Positions 56,898 to 64,000 of a stretch of DNA of 64,000 nt are shown one piece after another. The DNA comes from an uncultured Collinsella sp. GTDB taxonomy: Bacteria > Actinomycetota > Coriobacteriia > Coriobacteriales > Coriobacteriaceae. The notes under the pieces are model-generated. The model made no database searches. It saw only the letters and a list, made by a program, of their open reading frames with translations, and had not been told where the DNA came from. Made by a program: the position numbers and the translations under genes. Each line of letters starts with the position of its first letter. The first letter of the stretch is position 1. Where the stretch lies: assembly GCA_900754075.1 (NCBI GenBank), contig CAAEBN010000078.1:1-64000 (forward strand). The letters run 5' to 3'.

Positions 56898-57632
56898 ATG
56901 GAGTTTAAACGCATGGCTCGGCTGGCGAGAGCCGGCGACCGCGTGCTTACGTGGTTTGCCGGCTTTCTCGTGCTGCTCATGCTGCTGTACGGGGGCTATT
57001 CGCTGTGGGACACAAACAACGTTATGAACGGTGGGTTCATCAGCGATGAGCTGCTGCACTACAAACCCACCGGGGCCAACGATTGCGCACGCCTGCAGGA
57101 ACTGATGGCCAAAAATCCCGACGTGGTCGGATGGGTCACCATCGATGGCACCAACATCGACTATCCCTTTGTTCAGGGAAAAGATAACCAGGAATACCTC
57201 AACAAAAACGTGTTGGGGGAGTCCGCGGTTTCGGGAGCGGTGTTTTTGGATACGCGCAACAGTCGCGCGATGACCGATTCCTACAATCTGCTCTATGCGC
57301 ACCACATGGATAACGGCGCGATGTTTGGCGATGTCGACCGGTTTTTAGATAGGGGCTTCTTTGACCTGCACCGCACGGGCACGCTCTACACAAAGGATGG
57401 GGCGTTCCGCCTGCGCATTGTTGCCGTGTGCTCGTTTGCTGCGAGTGATGACATTATCTTTGGGCCGGGAAACCTGGACCAGGCCTCGATGCAGACGCTG
57501 CTCACGCATGTCTCGCAGACGGCGGTGCACGAGAACATGGATGACGTTGGCCCCGATGCACGCATCATCGCGCTTTCTACCTGCAGCGATAAAACAAACG
57601 AGCGCCGAGCGCTCCTAGCCGAAATCTTGTAG
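56898..57632 (+). CDS. srtB: class B pilus sortase
   Basis: 244 aa. An N-terminal membrane helix (~17-36) and sortase barrel with catalytic His135 (YAHHMDNGAMF), Cys229 (LSTCSD) and Arg236 (NERRAL). The class B helix insertion is present. By position, 20 bp after the pilin, it corresponds to the pilin polymerase SrtC of S. pyogenes FCT loci, which is also class B in fold. The C-terminus is abrupt, ending LLAEIL right after the Arg strand. Its stop codon lies at the beginning of a family E repeat. Confidence 0.9.
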   Translation: MEFKRMARLARAGDRVLTWFAGFLVLLMLLYGGYSLWDTNNVMNGGFISDELLHYKPTGANDCARLQELMAKNPDVVGWVTIDGTNIDYPFVQGKDNQEYLNKNVLGESAVSGAVFLDTRNSRAMTDSYNLLYAHHMDNGAMFGDVDRFLDRGFFDLHRTGTLYTKDGAFRLRIVAVCSFAASDDIIFGPGNLDQASMQTLLTHVSQTAVHENMDDVGPDARIIALSTCSDKTNERRALLAEIL

Positions 57633-57755
57633 CTCATTTAGGATGGGGCTTTTCTAGCTACCTTTGCCGTCCTACCTGCGCAATGATTTTTCTGGGACGG
57701 GGATTTTTAGCTACGGCGTTCCGTTAGCTTGACCGAGCCCCGTTCCAAATTAGCT
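57629..57755 (+). repeat. family E repeats, right flank of the pilus operon
   Basis: 57629-57685 is a direct copy of 51574-51630, with about eight differences, ending CTACCTGCGCAATG. Further half-units follow: GGGACGGGG...TAGCTA near 57694, then an inverted one (TAGCT...GCCCCGTTCC...TAGCTA) that can form a hairpin between the convergent genes. Confidence 0.75.
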
Positions 57756-57771
57756 ACCCTTTGCTACGGGT

Positions 57772-58863
57772 TTAGCGGTCCTCGCGTTGCGGCCCGGCTG
57801 CCTCGGCTGTCTTTACGCGGTTCTTGTCGATGTACATGTTTTTGTCTGCCTGGGAAAAGAGGTCGCGCATCGTAGGCGGTTCTTCAAAATCACTGGAAAG
57901 CGCGTAGCCCACCGCATAGCTGATAGGCATGTCGGAGTGAGCCTCGGAATACTCATTCACGTTCGCGCGAACCCGAGCGAGACAGGACTCCACGGCAGCT
58001 CGATCGACATCCCACAGCACCGCGATAAACTCATCGCCACCGTCGCGGCCCACGAAGCAGGTCTCGGACGCCACGCACCCCAGCTGCTGGGCAAAAGAAC
58101 GGATGTATTCGTCGCCCTTCTCGTGGCCGAAGTTGTTATTGACCGTATGCAGATTGTTAAGGTCGAAGACGCACACCGCAACGGGCGCCTCCGCGGAGAC
58201 AGGCCGCTCCTGCCCCAAGATCTCCTCGCACTTGTTCTTGTTGGGCAGTCCCGTGGCTTCGTCGAGATAGACTTTGCTCTGCAGCTCGCGGTTGAGCGCG
58301 GCAGTGCGCACCGCGCGAACAAGTTCGACCGCAAAGGTCGCCACCAAGCCCACGATGTCGATGATCACCAAGCCCTCGAGATAGTTGAGCGCCGACGCCT
58401 TCTCCTGAGAGTAGTCCTCTGCGAGTCGCGTAGCATCGTCGCAAATGCCAAAGAACTCCTCGCTCATGGAGATGATGTCGGTGCTCTCGTAGCCGACTTC
58501 GCGCACGCGGCTAATCTCGGCGCAAAGCTCATCAAAATAATTTGCAAGCTCGGTCATCTTTGCCTGATACTCGTCGTCGTCGAGACGGACGAGGTTGAGG
58601 TCGTCACTTCCGTAACGCAAACCGTTAATGTATGAATCCACCGCTTTGAGCAGGTCATCTTGAGGCTGGCCTGCATCCTCGAGCTTAACGATTCGTTGCG
58701 TGGTGCCGCGCACCAGACCGGCATAGTTGACCACGCGTGCCGTGCCCTGGATATCGGAGACGAGCAGCATAACATTGATGAAGAAGAAGATGAGAACTGC
58801 CGTGAGCACCATCATGAGCAGGCGCACCGCCTGGCTGGCTTTCTTGGCGACAGAAGTATTCAC
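57772..58863 (-). CDS. membrane-bound diguanylate cyclase (GGDEF)
   Basis: 363 aa from a GTG at 58863 with GGGGAG 7 nt upstream. Two membrane helices (~10-35 and ~165-185) frame a ~130-residue extracytoplasmic helical sensor (VRGTTQRIVKLEDAGQP, resembling the PilJ/type IV N-terminal domains of methyl-accepting sensors). The C-terminal GGDEF domain has LDEATGLPNKN, FDLNNLHTVNNNFGHEKGDE and the active site RDGGDEFIAVL. It should make cyclic di-GMP, a signal often tied to surface attachment. It lies next to the pilus operon, convergently, so a link is conceivable but unproven. Confidence 0.9.
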   Translation of the reverse strand: MNTSVAKKASQAVRLLMMVLTAVLIFFFINVMLLVSDIQGTARVVNYAGLVRGTTQRIVKLEDAGQPQDDLLKAVDSYINGLRYGSDDLNLVRLDDDEYQAKMTELANYFDELCAEISRVREVGYESTDIISMSEEFFGICDDATRLAEDYSQEKASALNYLEGLVIIDIVGLVATFAVELVRAVRTAALNRELQSKVYLDEATGLPNKNKCEEILGQERPVSAEAPVAVCVFDLNNLHTVNNNFGHEKGDEYIRSFAQQLGCVASETCFVGRDGGDEFIAVLWDVDRAAVESCLARVRANVNEYSEAHSDMPISYAVGYALSSDFEEPPTMRDLFSQADKNMYIDKNRVKTAEAAGPQREDR

Positions 58864-59050
58864 AAGTTCACTCCCCAAATGACAAAAGAACAGGTAGCAC
58901 GCAGTGTGCTGAAATTCATGGGTGGTTAACTCTACCATATGGGCCAGCAGCCTCAAACTGCAGCAGACGCTCGTCCAAATTGGCGTAACGCTTGTCTTGT
59001 TGTTCTTGACCTGGCCGCGCTATCGAACATGTTTCTGGTCTTGGATCACC

Positions 59051-59222
59051 ATGGGAAAGCTCATCCCGTTTTGTGCGTCTAGATTGGGATGCGGCTTCCC
59101 AAAGGTGCCGTTAGGGGAAATCACATCCCGGTTTACCCCCTTGAAATGGGATGCCGTTTCCCGGAGGGGGTCCAGCGGGAAACGGCGTCCCATTTTGGGC
59201 CCGAAAAGTGGGATACGGTTTC
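59051..59222. repeat. BIME-like array, second locus
   Basis: Six copies of the TGGGATGCCGTTTCCC-type motif in alternating orientation: minus near 59051, 59114 and 59175; plus near 59083, 59144 and 59205. Spacers are 11-21 nt. The same motif forms the array at 30866-31190. Confidence 0.82.
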
Positions 59223-59232
59223 CGGCCGGCAT

Positions 59233-59275
59233 GAATAAAGCCTCCGCAGCTCGTGTGGCTGCGGAGGCTTTATTC
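59233..59275. terminator. hairpin with perfect 18-bp arms
   Basis: GAATAAAGCCTCCGCAGC and GCTGCGGAGGCTTTATTC are perfect complements around TCGTGTG. It has A- and T-rich ends on both strands, so it can terminate in either direction. Confidence 0.7.
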
Positions 59276-59302
59276 GTTGCGGCGCATTGTGTTTGGGTCG
59301 TT

Positions 59303-59384
59303 GAGATGAGTCGATTTGCCCCGAAAGAGGAGGGCATTGACCTTAGGGTCATGCCCGACGAATGAGCGGCAAATCGGCCATCTC
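59303..59384 (-). repeat. nested palindrome, second core family, copy 1
   Basis: Arms GAGATGAGTCGATTTGCC (59303-59320) and 59368-59384 are complementary apart from a 3-nt/2-nt internal bulge. Read on the minus strand the core holds CGTCGGGCATGACC-CTAA-GGTCAATGCCC, then TCCTCTTTC. The core matches 63788-63830; the arms do not. Confidence 0.75.
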
Positions 59385-59395
59385 GGCGGGCCGAA

Positions 59396-61315
59396 CTACT
59401 CCAGCTCAAACGCTCCGGTGTAGAGCTGGTAGTAATATCCGCGCTTGGCGATCAGCTCGTCGTGGTTGCCGCGCTCAATGATGCGGCCGTGGTCCAGGCA
59501 GATGATCGCGTCGGAGTTGCGCACGGTGGACAGGCGGTGCGCGATGACAAACGTCGTGCGGCCCTCCATGAGCTTGTCCATGCCCGCCTGCACGATGGCC
59601 TCGGTGCGAGTGTCGATGGAGCTCGTGGCCTCGTCCAGGATCATTGCCGGCGGATCGGCGACGGCGGCGCGTGCGATCGAGATCAGCTGGCGCTGACCCT
59701 GCGACAGCTGCGCGCCGTTGCCGGTGAGCATGGTGTCGTAGCCGTCGGGCAGGCGGGTGATAAAGTCGTCCGCGCCGGCGAGCTTGGCCGCCGCGATGCA
59801 CTCCTCATCGGTGGCGTCCAGGTTGCCGTAACGGATGTTGTCCATCACGGTGCCGGTGAACAGGTTCACGTCCTGCAGCACGACGCCCAGCGAGCGGCGC
59901 AGATCGGCCTTGCGGATCTTGTTGACGTTGATGCCGTCGTAGCGAATCTTGCCGTCGGCGATGTCGTAGAAGCGGTTGATGAGGTTGGTGATGGTCGTCT
60001 TGCCGGCACCGGTGGCGCCGACAAACGCGACCTTCTGGCCCGGCTTGGCAAACACGGACACGCCGTGCAGCACTTCGTGGTCGGGCGTGTAGCCAAAGTC
60101 GACGTTGTCCATGACCAGGTCGCCGCGCAGCGGCACGTACTCGATCTCGCCGGTTGCGCGGTGCGGATGTTTCCACGCCCACATGCCGGTGTGGTGGTCG
60201 GCCTCCTCGAGCTGCCAGGTATCGGGGTTCACCTGCGCGTTGACGAGCGTCACGTAGCCTTCGTCGGTCTCGGGCTCCTCGTCGATGAGCTCAAAGATGC
60301 GGTCGGCGCCGGCGAGGCCCATGACCACGGCGTTGATCTGCTGCGAGATCTGACCGATCTGTCCGCAGAACTGCTTGGTCATGTTGAGGAACGGCACCAC
60401 GACGGCGATGGACAGCGCCATGCCCGAGATGCTCAGGTTGGGCACGCCCAGCGCCAGGAAAATGCCGCCGGCCAGTGCGACCAGCACGTAGAGCAGGTTG
60501 CCCAAGTTCATAAGGATGGGCATGAGGATGTTGGCGTACATGTTGGCCTTCTGCGAGACCTCGAAGAGCTTTTCGTTGCGCTCGTCAAAATCGGCCTCGG
60601 CGGCAGACTCGTGGCAGAATGCCTTGACGACTTTCTGGCCGTTCATGACTTCCTCGATATGGCCCTCGACCACGCCGAGCTCGGTCTGCTGCGCAATGAA
60701 GAAGCGCGCGGAGTTGGAGCCGAGCAGCTTGGTCATAAAGGTCATAAAGGCGACGCCGGCCACAATGACCAGACACATCCACACGCTGTAGTACAGCATG
60801 ATAATGAACACCGTGACGATGACGATGGTCGTCATGAGCAGGTTGGGCAGCGACTGGCTGATCATCTGGCGCAACGTGTCGATGTCGTTGGTGTAGTGGC
60901 TCATGATGTCGCCGCGCTGGTGTGTGTCGAAGTAGCGGATCGGCAGGTCCTGCATGCGGTTGAACATCTTCTCGCGCAGCTTCTCGAGCGAGCCCTGCGT
61001 AACGATGGCCATGGCGCGGTTCCAGAACAGTGAGGACAGGATGCCGACGCCGTAGATGCAGGCGAGGGTGGTCACAAGCTTCAGAATCTTGGGCTGCGCG
61101 GTCGTCCAGTCGCCCGACTGCCACGATTCGCTAATAATTTGCAGGGCGCTCTGAAGGAAGGTCGCGCCGATGGAGTTGATGATGGCGCAGAGCACCACGC
61201 CGACGACGACGAGGGGCAAAAGCACGGGGTAGAAGCCAAAGAGCGTCTTGATAAGGCGCGACATGGTGCCGCCCTTGCGGTTGAGCGCGCGCTCGGCGGT
61301 CGTTGCCTTACTCAT
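59396..61315 (-). CDS. ABC exporter subunit B (third heterodimer)
   Basis: 639 aa. The start MSKATTAERALNRKGG has AAGGAGG upstream and overlaps the stop of subunit A by 8 nt. Six membrane helices follow, then an ATPase domain with Walker A GATGAGKTT near 431, signature LSQGQRQL, Walker B MILDEATSSID with catalytic Glu, and AHR. A ~35-residue insert (VNPDTWQLEEADHHTGMWAW) lies between the membrane and ATPase domains, a known feature of one branch of these exporters. It is the catalytic partner of the preceding gene. Confidence 0.91.
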   Translation of the reverse strand: MSKATTAERALNRKGGTMSRLIKTLFGFYPVLLPLVVVGVVLCAIINSIGATFLQSALQIISESWQSGDWTTAQPKILKLVTTLACIYGVGILSSLFWNRAMAIVTQGSLEKLREKMFNRMQDLPIRYFDTHQRGDIMSHYTNDIDTLRQMISQSLPNLLMTTIVIVTVFIIMLYYSVWMCLVIVAGVAFMTFMTKLLGSNSARFFIAQQTELGVVEGHIEEVMNGQKVVKAFCHESAAEADFDERNEKLFEVSQKANMYANILMPILMNLGNLLYVLVALAGGIFLALGVPNLSISGMALSIAVVVPFLNMTKQFCGQIGQISQQINAVVMGLAGADRIFELIDEEPETDEGYVTLVNAQVNPDTWQLEEADHHTGMWAWKHPHRATGEIEYVPLRGDLVMDNVDFGYTPDHEVLHGVSVFAKPGQKVAFVGATGAGKTTITNLINRFYDIADGKIRYDGINVNKIRKADLRRSLGVVLQDVNLFTGTVMDNIRYGNLDATDEECIAAAKLAGADDFITRLPDGYDTMLTGNGAQLSQGQRQLISIARAAVADPPAMILDEATSSIDTRTEAIVQAGMDKLMEGRTTFVIAHRLSTVRNSDAIICLDHGRIIERGNHDELIAKRGYYYQLYTGAFELE

Positions 61316-63122
61316 GTGCCTCGCCTCCTTCCTGGGTCTGGGCTTGCGTTGCGGATGCCTCGGTGTCGGCCTCAACGGCTCCTTCGCCCTCGGCAGACAT
61401 CTTGTTTTGCGAGGTAAAGGTCTCGCGGTAGATCTCGCTCGTCTTGAGCAGCTCATCGTGGTTGCCGATCTGAGCGATACGGCCACCCTCCATGACGATG
61501 ATGCGGTCTGCATCCTGCACGGAGCTGATTCGCTGGGCGATGATGAGCTTGGTCGTGTTGGGCAGATAGCTTGCCAACCCTGCGCGAATCTTGGCGTCGG
61601 TCTTGGTGTCGACGGCGCTGGTGGAGTCGTCCAGGATCAAGATCTTGGGGCGACGCAGCAGGGCACGCGCAATGCACAGGCGCTGCTTCTGACCGCCGGA
61701 AACATTGGAGCCGCCCTGCTCGATCCAGGTGTCATAGCCCTTGGGGAAGCCATCGACAAACTCGTCGGCGCAGGCCAGATGTGCCGCCTCGCGGACCTCT
61801 TCGTCGGTGGCGTTCGGGTCGCCCCAGCGCAGGTTCTCGGCAATGGTGCCGCTAAACAGCACGTTTTTCTGCAGCACCATGGCCACTTGGTGGCGCAGGG
61901 CGTCCAGGTCGTAGTCGCGCACGTCCATGCCGCCCACGCGCACGGTGCCCTCGGTGGCGTCGTACAGGCGGGCGATGAGGTTTACGAGCGTGGACTTGGC
62001 CGAGCCGGTTCCGCCGATGATGCCGATGGTCTCGCCGCTCTTAATGTGCAGGTCGATATCGTCGAGCGCCTGGCGCTTCGCATGCGCGGAATACTTAAAG
62101 CTCACGTGGTCAAAGACGATGGAGCCGTCGGCAACCTCGAGCACGGGCTCGGCGGGATTGGCGATCGTGGGCTCGGCGGCCAGCACCTCGGTAATGCGGT
62201 GTGCCGATTCGTCGGCCATGGTCACCATGACAAAGATCATCGACAGCTGCATCAGGCTCATAAGGATCTGGAAACCATAGGTAAAGATCGAGGAGAGCTG
62301 GCCCACGTCGAACAGCGTGCCCTGGCTCGTGATGATGAGCTTGGAGCCCAGGTAGATGATGACGACAAATGCGCCGTTGACGCAGATGTTCATCATGGGG
62401 TTGTTAAAGGCGAGCAGTTTCTCGGCGCGAGTGAAGTCCATCTGGACGTCGCGCGCGGCGGTCGCGAACTTCTCCTTCTCAAAGTCTTCGCGCACATAGC
62501 TCTTGACTACGCGCATGCCGGTGACGTTTTCCTCGACGGACTCGTTAAGGGCGTCGTACTTGTGGAACACGCGCGAGAAGATGGGGCGCACCTTAAAGAT
62601 GATAAAGAACAGTCCAAAGCCCAGCAGCGGAATGATGATCAGGTAGACCATGGCGACGCTGCCGCCCATGATAAACGCCATGGTAAAGGCGAAGATCAAT
62701 ACCAACGGCGCGCGCACGGCGATGCGGATGATCATCATAAAGGCCTGCTGAACGTTGTTGATGTCAGTGGTCAGACGCGTGACGAGCGAGGAGCTCGAGA
62801 ACTCATCGATGTTGGCAAAGCTGAACGTCTGGATCTTGTAGAACAGGTCGTGACGCAGGTTCTTGGCGAAGCCGCAGCTCGCATGGCTGCAGGTAACGCC
62901 GGCAGCGGCGCCAAAAGCAAGCGACGTCAGCGCGATGAGCACCAAAAAGCCTGCGGTGGGAAGCATCTCGGCTACGGTGGCGCCGTCTTTGATAGCGTCG
63001 ATCAGGTTGGCGGTGATAAATGGAATCAGCATCTCGCAGAGCACCTCGCCAAGCACGAGCAACGGCGTGGCGATCGTGACCTTCTTGTAATCGCGGATGC
63101 TTCCCATGAGGGTTTTAATCAT
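61308..63122 (-). CDS. ABC exporter subunit A (third heterodimer)
   Basis: 604 aa. Six membrane helices and an ATPase domain. The Walker A reads GGTGSAKST, near residue 370, with Ala for the second conserved Gly. The signature VSGGQKQR is canonical; Walker B LILDDSTSAVD has Asp for the catalytic Glu; the switch reads AQR. It is therefore the non-catalytic partner, more eroded than in the other two pairs. The C-terminal tail is acidic and Gln/Thr-rich. The start overlaps the marR stop by 8 nt. Confidence 0.91.
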   Translation of the reverse strand: MIKTLMGSIRDYKKVTIATPLLVLGEVLCEMLIPFITANLIDAIKDGATVAEMLPTAGFLVLIALTSLAFGAAAGVTCSHASCGFAKNLRHDLFYKIQTFSFANIDEFSSSSLVTRLTTDINNVQQAFMMIIRIAVRAPLVLIFAFTMAFIMGGSVAMVYLIIIPLLGFGLFFIIFKVRPIFSRVFHKYDALNESVEENVTGMRVVKSYVREDFEKEKFATAARDVQMDFTRAEKLLAFNNPMMNICVNGAFVVIIYLGSKLIITSQGTLFDVGQLSSIFTYGFQILMSLMQLSMIFVMVTMADESAHRITEVLAAEPTIANPAEPVLEVADGSIVFDHVSFKYSAHAKRQALDDIDLHIKSGETIGIIGGTGSAKSTLVNLIARLYDATEGTVRVGGMDVRDYDLDALRHQVAMVLQKNVLFSGTIAENLRWGDPNATDEEVREAAHLACADEFVDGFPKGYDTWIEQGGSNVSGGQKQRLCIARALLRRPKILILDDSTSAVDTKTDAKIRAGLASYLPNTTKLIIAQRISSVQDADRIIVMEGGRIAQIGNHDELLKTSEIYRETFTSQNKMSAEGEGAVEADTEASATQAQTQEGGEAHE

Positions 63123-63618
63123 CCAGTTCCTCCCAGGTTACGCGGATTTTATCGAGCATTTCGGCGAGGTCCTCGCGCTCGTCATGGGTGAGCGCGCTAA
63201 AGGCCCGTTCTCTAAAGCGGATGCGGGCCGCCTGGTCGATGCGGGCGTTTTCCCGGCCGGTTTCGGTCAGGCGAATGGTGAGTTGCCGTCGATCCTTGGG
63301 GTTACGGCTGCGCTCAATGAGACCGTTGACCTCGAGCTTGGACAGGATCTCGGAAAGCGACCCCGGCTTGAGGTCAAAGTGCATGCCGAGTTCCTGCTGC
63401 GACATCTCGCCGCCGGGCTGCTTGGCCAGCAGGCAGATAATGGGCGCCTTGCCGGATACGCCGCCACCATGAAAATGCATGTAATGGCCGCAAAAGCCCA
63501 AGCCGCTCAGGATGCGCTTGGCGAGTTTGTCTTCGGCGCTGACCGCTTCGGGTATGTCTGCCGGTTGCGACGGGTCACCGCCGGGTTCATGCGGAAGGAC
63601 GAGTGCTTCAACACACAT
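63115..63618 (-). CDS. MarR-family regulator of the third ABC exporter
   Basis: 167 aa. The winged helix reads MSQQELGMHFDLKPGSLSEILSKLEVNGLIERSRNPKDRRQLTIRLTETG. An N-terminal segment with several His and Cys (GFCGHYMHFHGGG) is unusual and could bind a metal or sense redox, which is inference. The 3' end overlaps the exporter gene, giving a marR-ABC-ABC operon like 14404-18630. A GTTAGG/CCTAAC dyad upstream (63643-63672) is a candidate operator. Confidence 0.88.
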   Translation of the reverse strand: MCVEALVLPHEPGGDPSQPADIPEAVSAEDKLAKRILSGLGFCGHYMHFHGGGVSGKAPIICLLAKQPGGEMSQQELGMHFDLKPGSLSEILSKLEVNGLIERSRNPKDRRQLTIRLTETGRENARIDQAARIRFRERAFSALTHDEREDLAEMLDKIRVTWEELDD

Positions 63619-63642
63619 ATCTAAGCTTCGCTCCTTTCTTTA

Positions 63643-63672
63643 GTTAGGTAGTGGAATTGTTTTGTGCCTAAC
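63643..63672. promoter_or_regulatory. dyad upstream of marR
   Basis: GTTAGG and CCTAAC are complementary with an 18-nt spacer, 25 nt upstream of the marR start on the minus strand. A candidate autoregulatory operator. Confidence 0.4.
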
Positions 63673-63719
63673 CAATTTAGGAGCGTGAGAAATCAATGTC
63701 AAGGTACCAAACTTATTAA

Positions 63720-63747
63720 GTTACGGCGTTTTACCAAACGCCGTAAC
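63720..63747. repeat. hairpin related to 811-837
   Basis: GTTACGGCGTTT-TACC-AAACGCCGTAAC. Compared with 811-837, one arm base changes C to G and the facing base changes to match. Confidence 0.6.
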
Positions 63748-63761
63748 CGCTCGACGCTGCA

Positions 63762-63858
63762 AACGCTCCTAAGCGGCAATCTGGCGTTCAATCGTCGGGC
63801 ATGGCCACAAGGCCTATGCCCTCCTCTTTCACGCCACCTTGCTCGCTTAGGAACGCTT
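63762..63858 (+). repeat. nested palindrome, second core family, copy 2
   Basis: Arms 63762-63787 (AACGCTCCTAAGCGG...) and 63831-63858 are complementary with small mismatches and bulges. The 43-nt core holds CGTCGGGCATGGCC-ACAA-GGCCTATGCCC, then TCCTCTTTC, and agrees with the 59303-59384 core at about 38 positions. Confidence 0.72.
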
Positions 63859-64000
63859 TCGCTGTCTGTCCTCAACATGTGATTCCGCCACGGTCCGTTT
63901 CGGTGCATGTAATCCCTTGGGGACGGAGGAAAAGGGATCATTTTCCGAAACCTTTCCGCAACAATTTGCCCTTCGCACTGCTCGACTCCGCTCGCAACGT
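63859..64000. other. unassigned end of window
   Basis: No gene, RNA or clear repeat can be supported in this short stretch. Confidence 0.5.

Larger units (their letters stand above)
58864..59395. other. gene-free repeat region
   Basis: No credible gene. It holds a six-copy BIME-like array (59051-59222), a perfect 18-bp-arm hairpin (59233-59275) and the nested palindrome 59303-59384. Confidence 0.7.

Overview
The window looks like chromosomal DNA of a high-GC Coriobacteriia member, most probably Collinsella or a close relative. This rests on base composition and codon use, an SPATG-type sorting motif on a small surface protein, actinobacterial-style regulators, and gene neighbourhoods such as tRNA-Ser/tadA/SRP RNA. 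It is inference from sequence style, not a database match. No plasmid or phage genes, transposase or CRISPR array were found. Layout: 1-840 is a gene-free cluster of palindromic repeats. 838-10117 holds larE, a HAD phosphatase, a LacI regulator, glmS, a GntR regulator divergent from a YeiH-type exporter, an NtrC-like protein with a decayed ATPase domain, and a membrane protein. 10276-13024 is a cell-surface locus: an SPATG-anchored protein, a class B sortase and an LCP-family ligase. 13115-20318 has a nitroreductase, a small unknown protein, a marR-ABC-ABC operon, cysE and dedA. 20609-25690 has ilvE, lemA, a TetR regulator, tRNA-Ser, a tadA-glycerate kinase fusion and the SRP RNA. 26017-29760 is a second heterodimeric ABC exporter. 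30084-44183 includes a flavodoxin-like protein, an LtaS-like enzyme, a nitroreductase, the K+ transporter kup next to a shortened KdpD/KdpE pair, an RlmKL-type methyltransferase with a decayed half, a HAD phosphatase and transaldolase. 44564-51549 has tex and a catabolic-looking set (oxidoreductase, OFA transporter, SDR) divergent from a LysR regulator. 51770-57632 is a pilus operon. 57772-63618 has a diguanylate cyclase and a third marR-ABC-ABC operon. The most complete functional system is the pilus operon: a large anchored adhesin, a signal-peptidase-like protein without its catalytic dyad, an FctA/Spy0128-like major pilin and a class B sortase. This is essentially the gene order of the Streptococcus pyogenes FCT pilus region. 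The adhesin carries a run of nine G inside its signal-peptide codons, a candidate phase-variation switch, and the operon is bracketed by 57-bp direct repeats. The most unusual signal is outside genes. The intergenic DNA is full of palindromic elements of several families. In two families a roughly 40-70 nt core is conserved between copies, while the flanking arms differ from copy to copy yet stay complementary to each other (30678-30806, 31276-31405 and probably 21678-21802; 59303-59384 and 63762-63858). There are also two BIME-like arrays of one 17-nt motif in alternating orientation (30866-31190, 59051-59222), and simple REP-like palindromes that share a CCTGTCCC-type centre under different arms. 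Together they suggest active mobilisation or structural selection of hairpin elements by a factor encoded outside the window.
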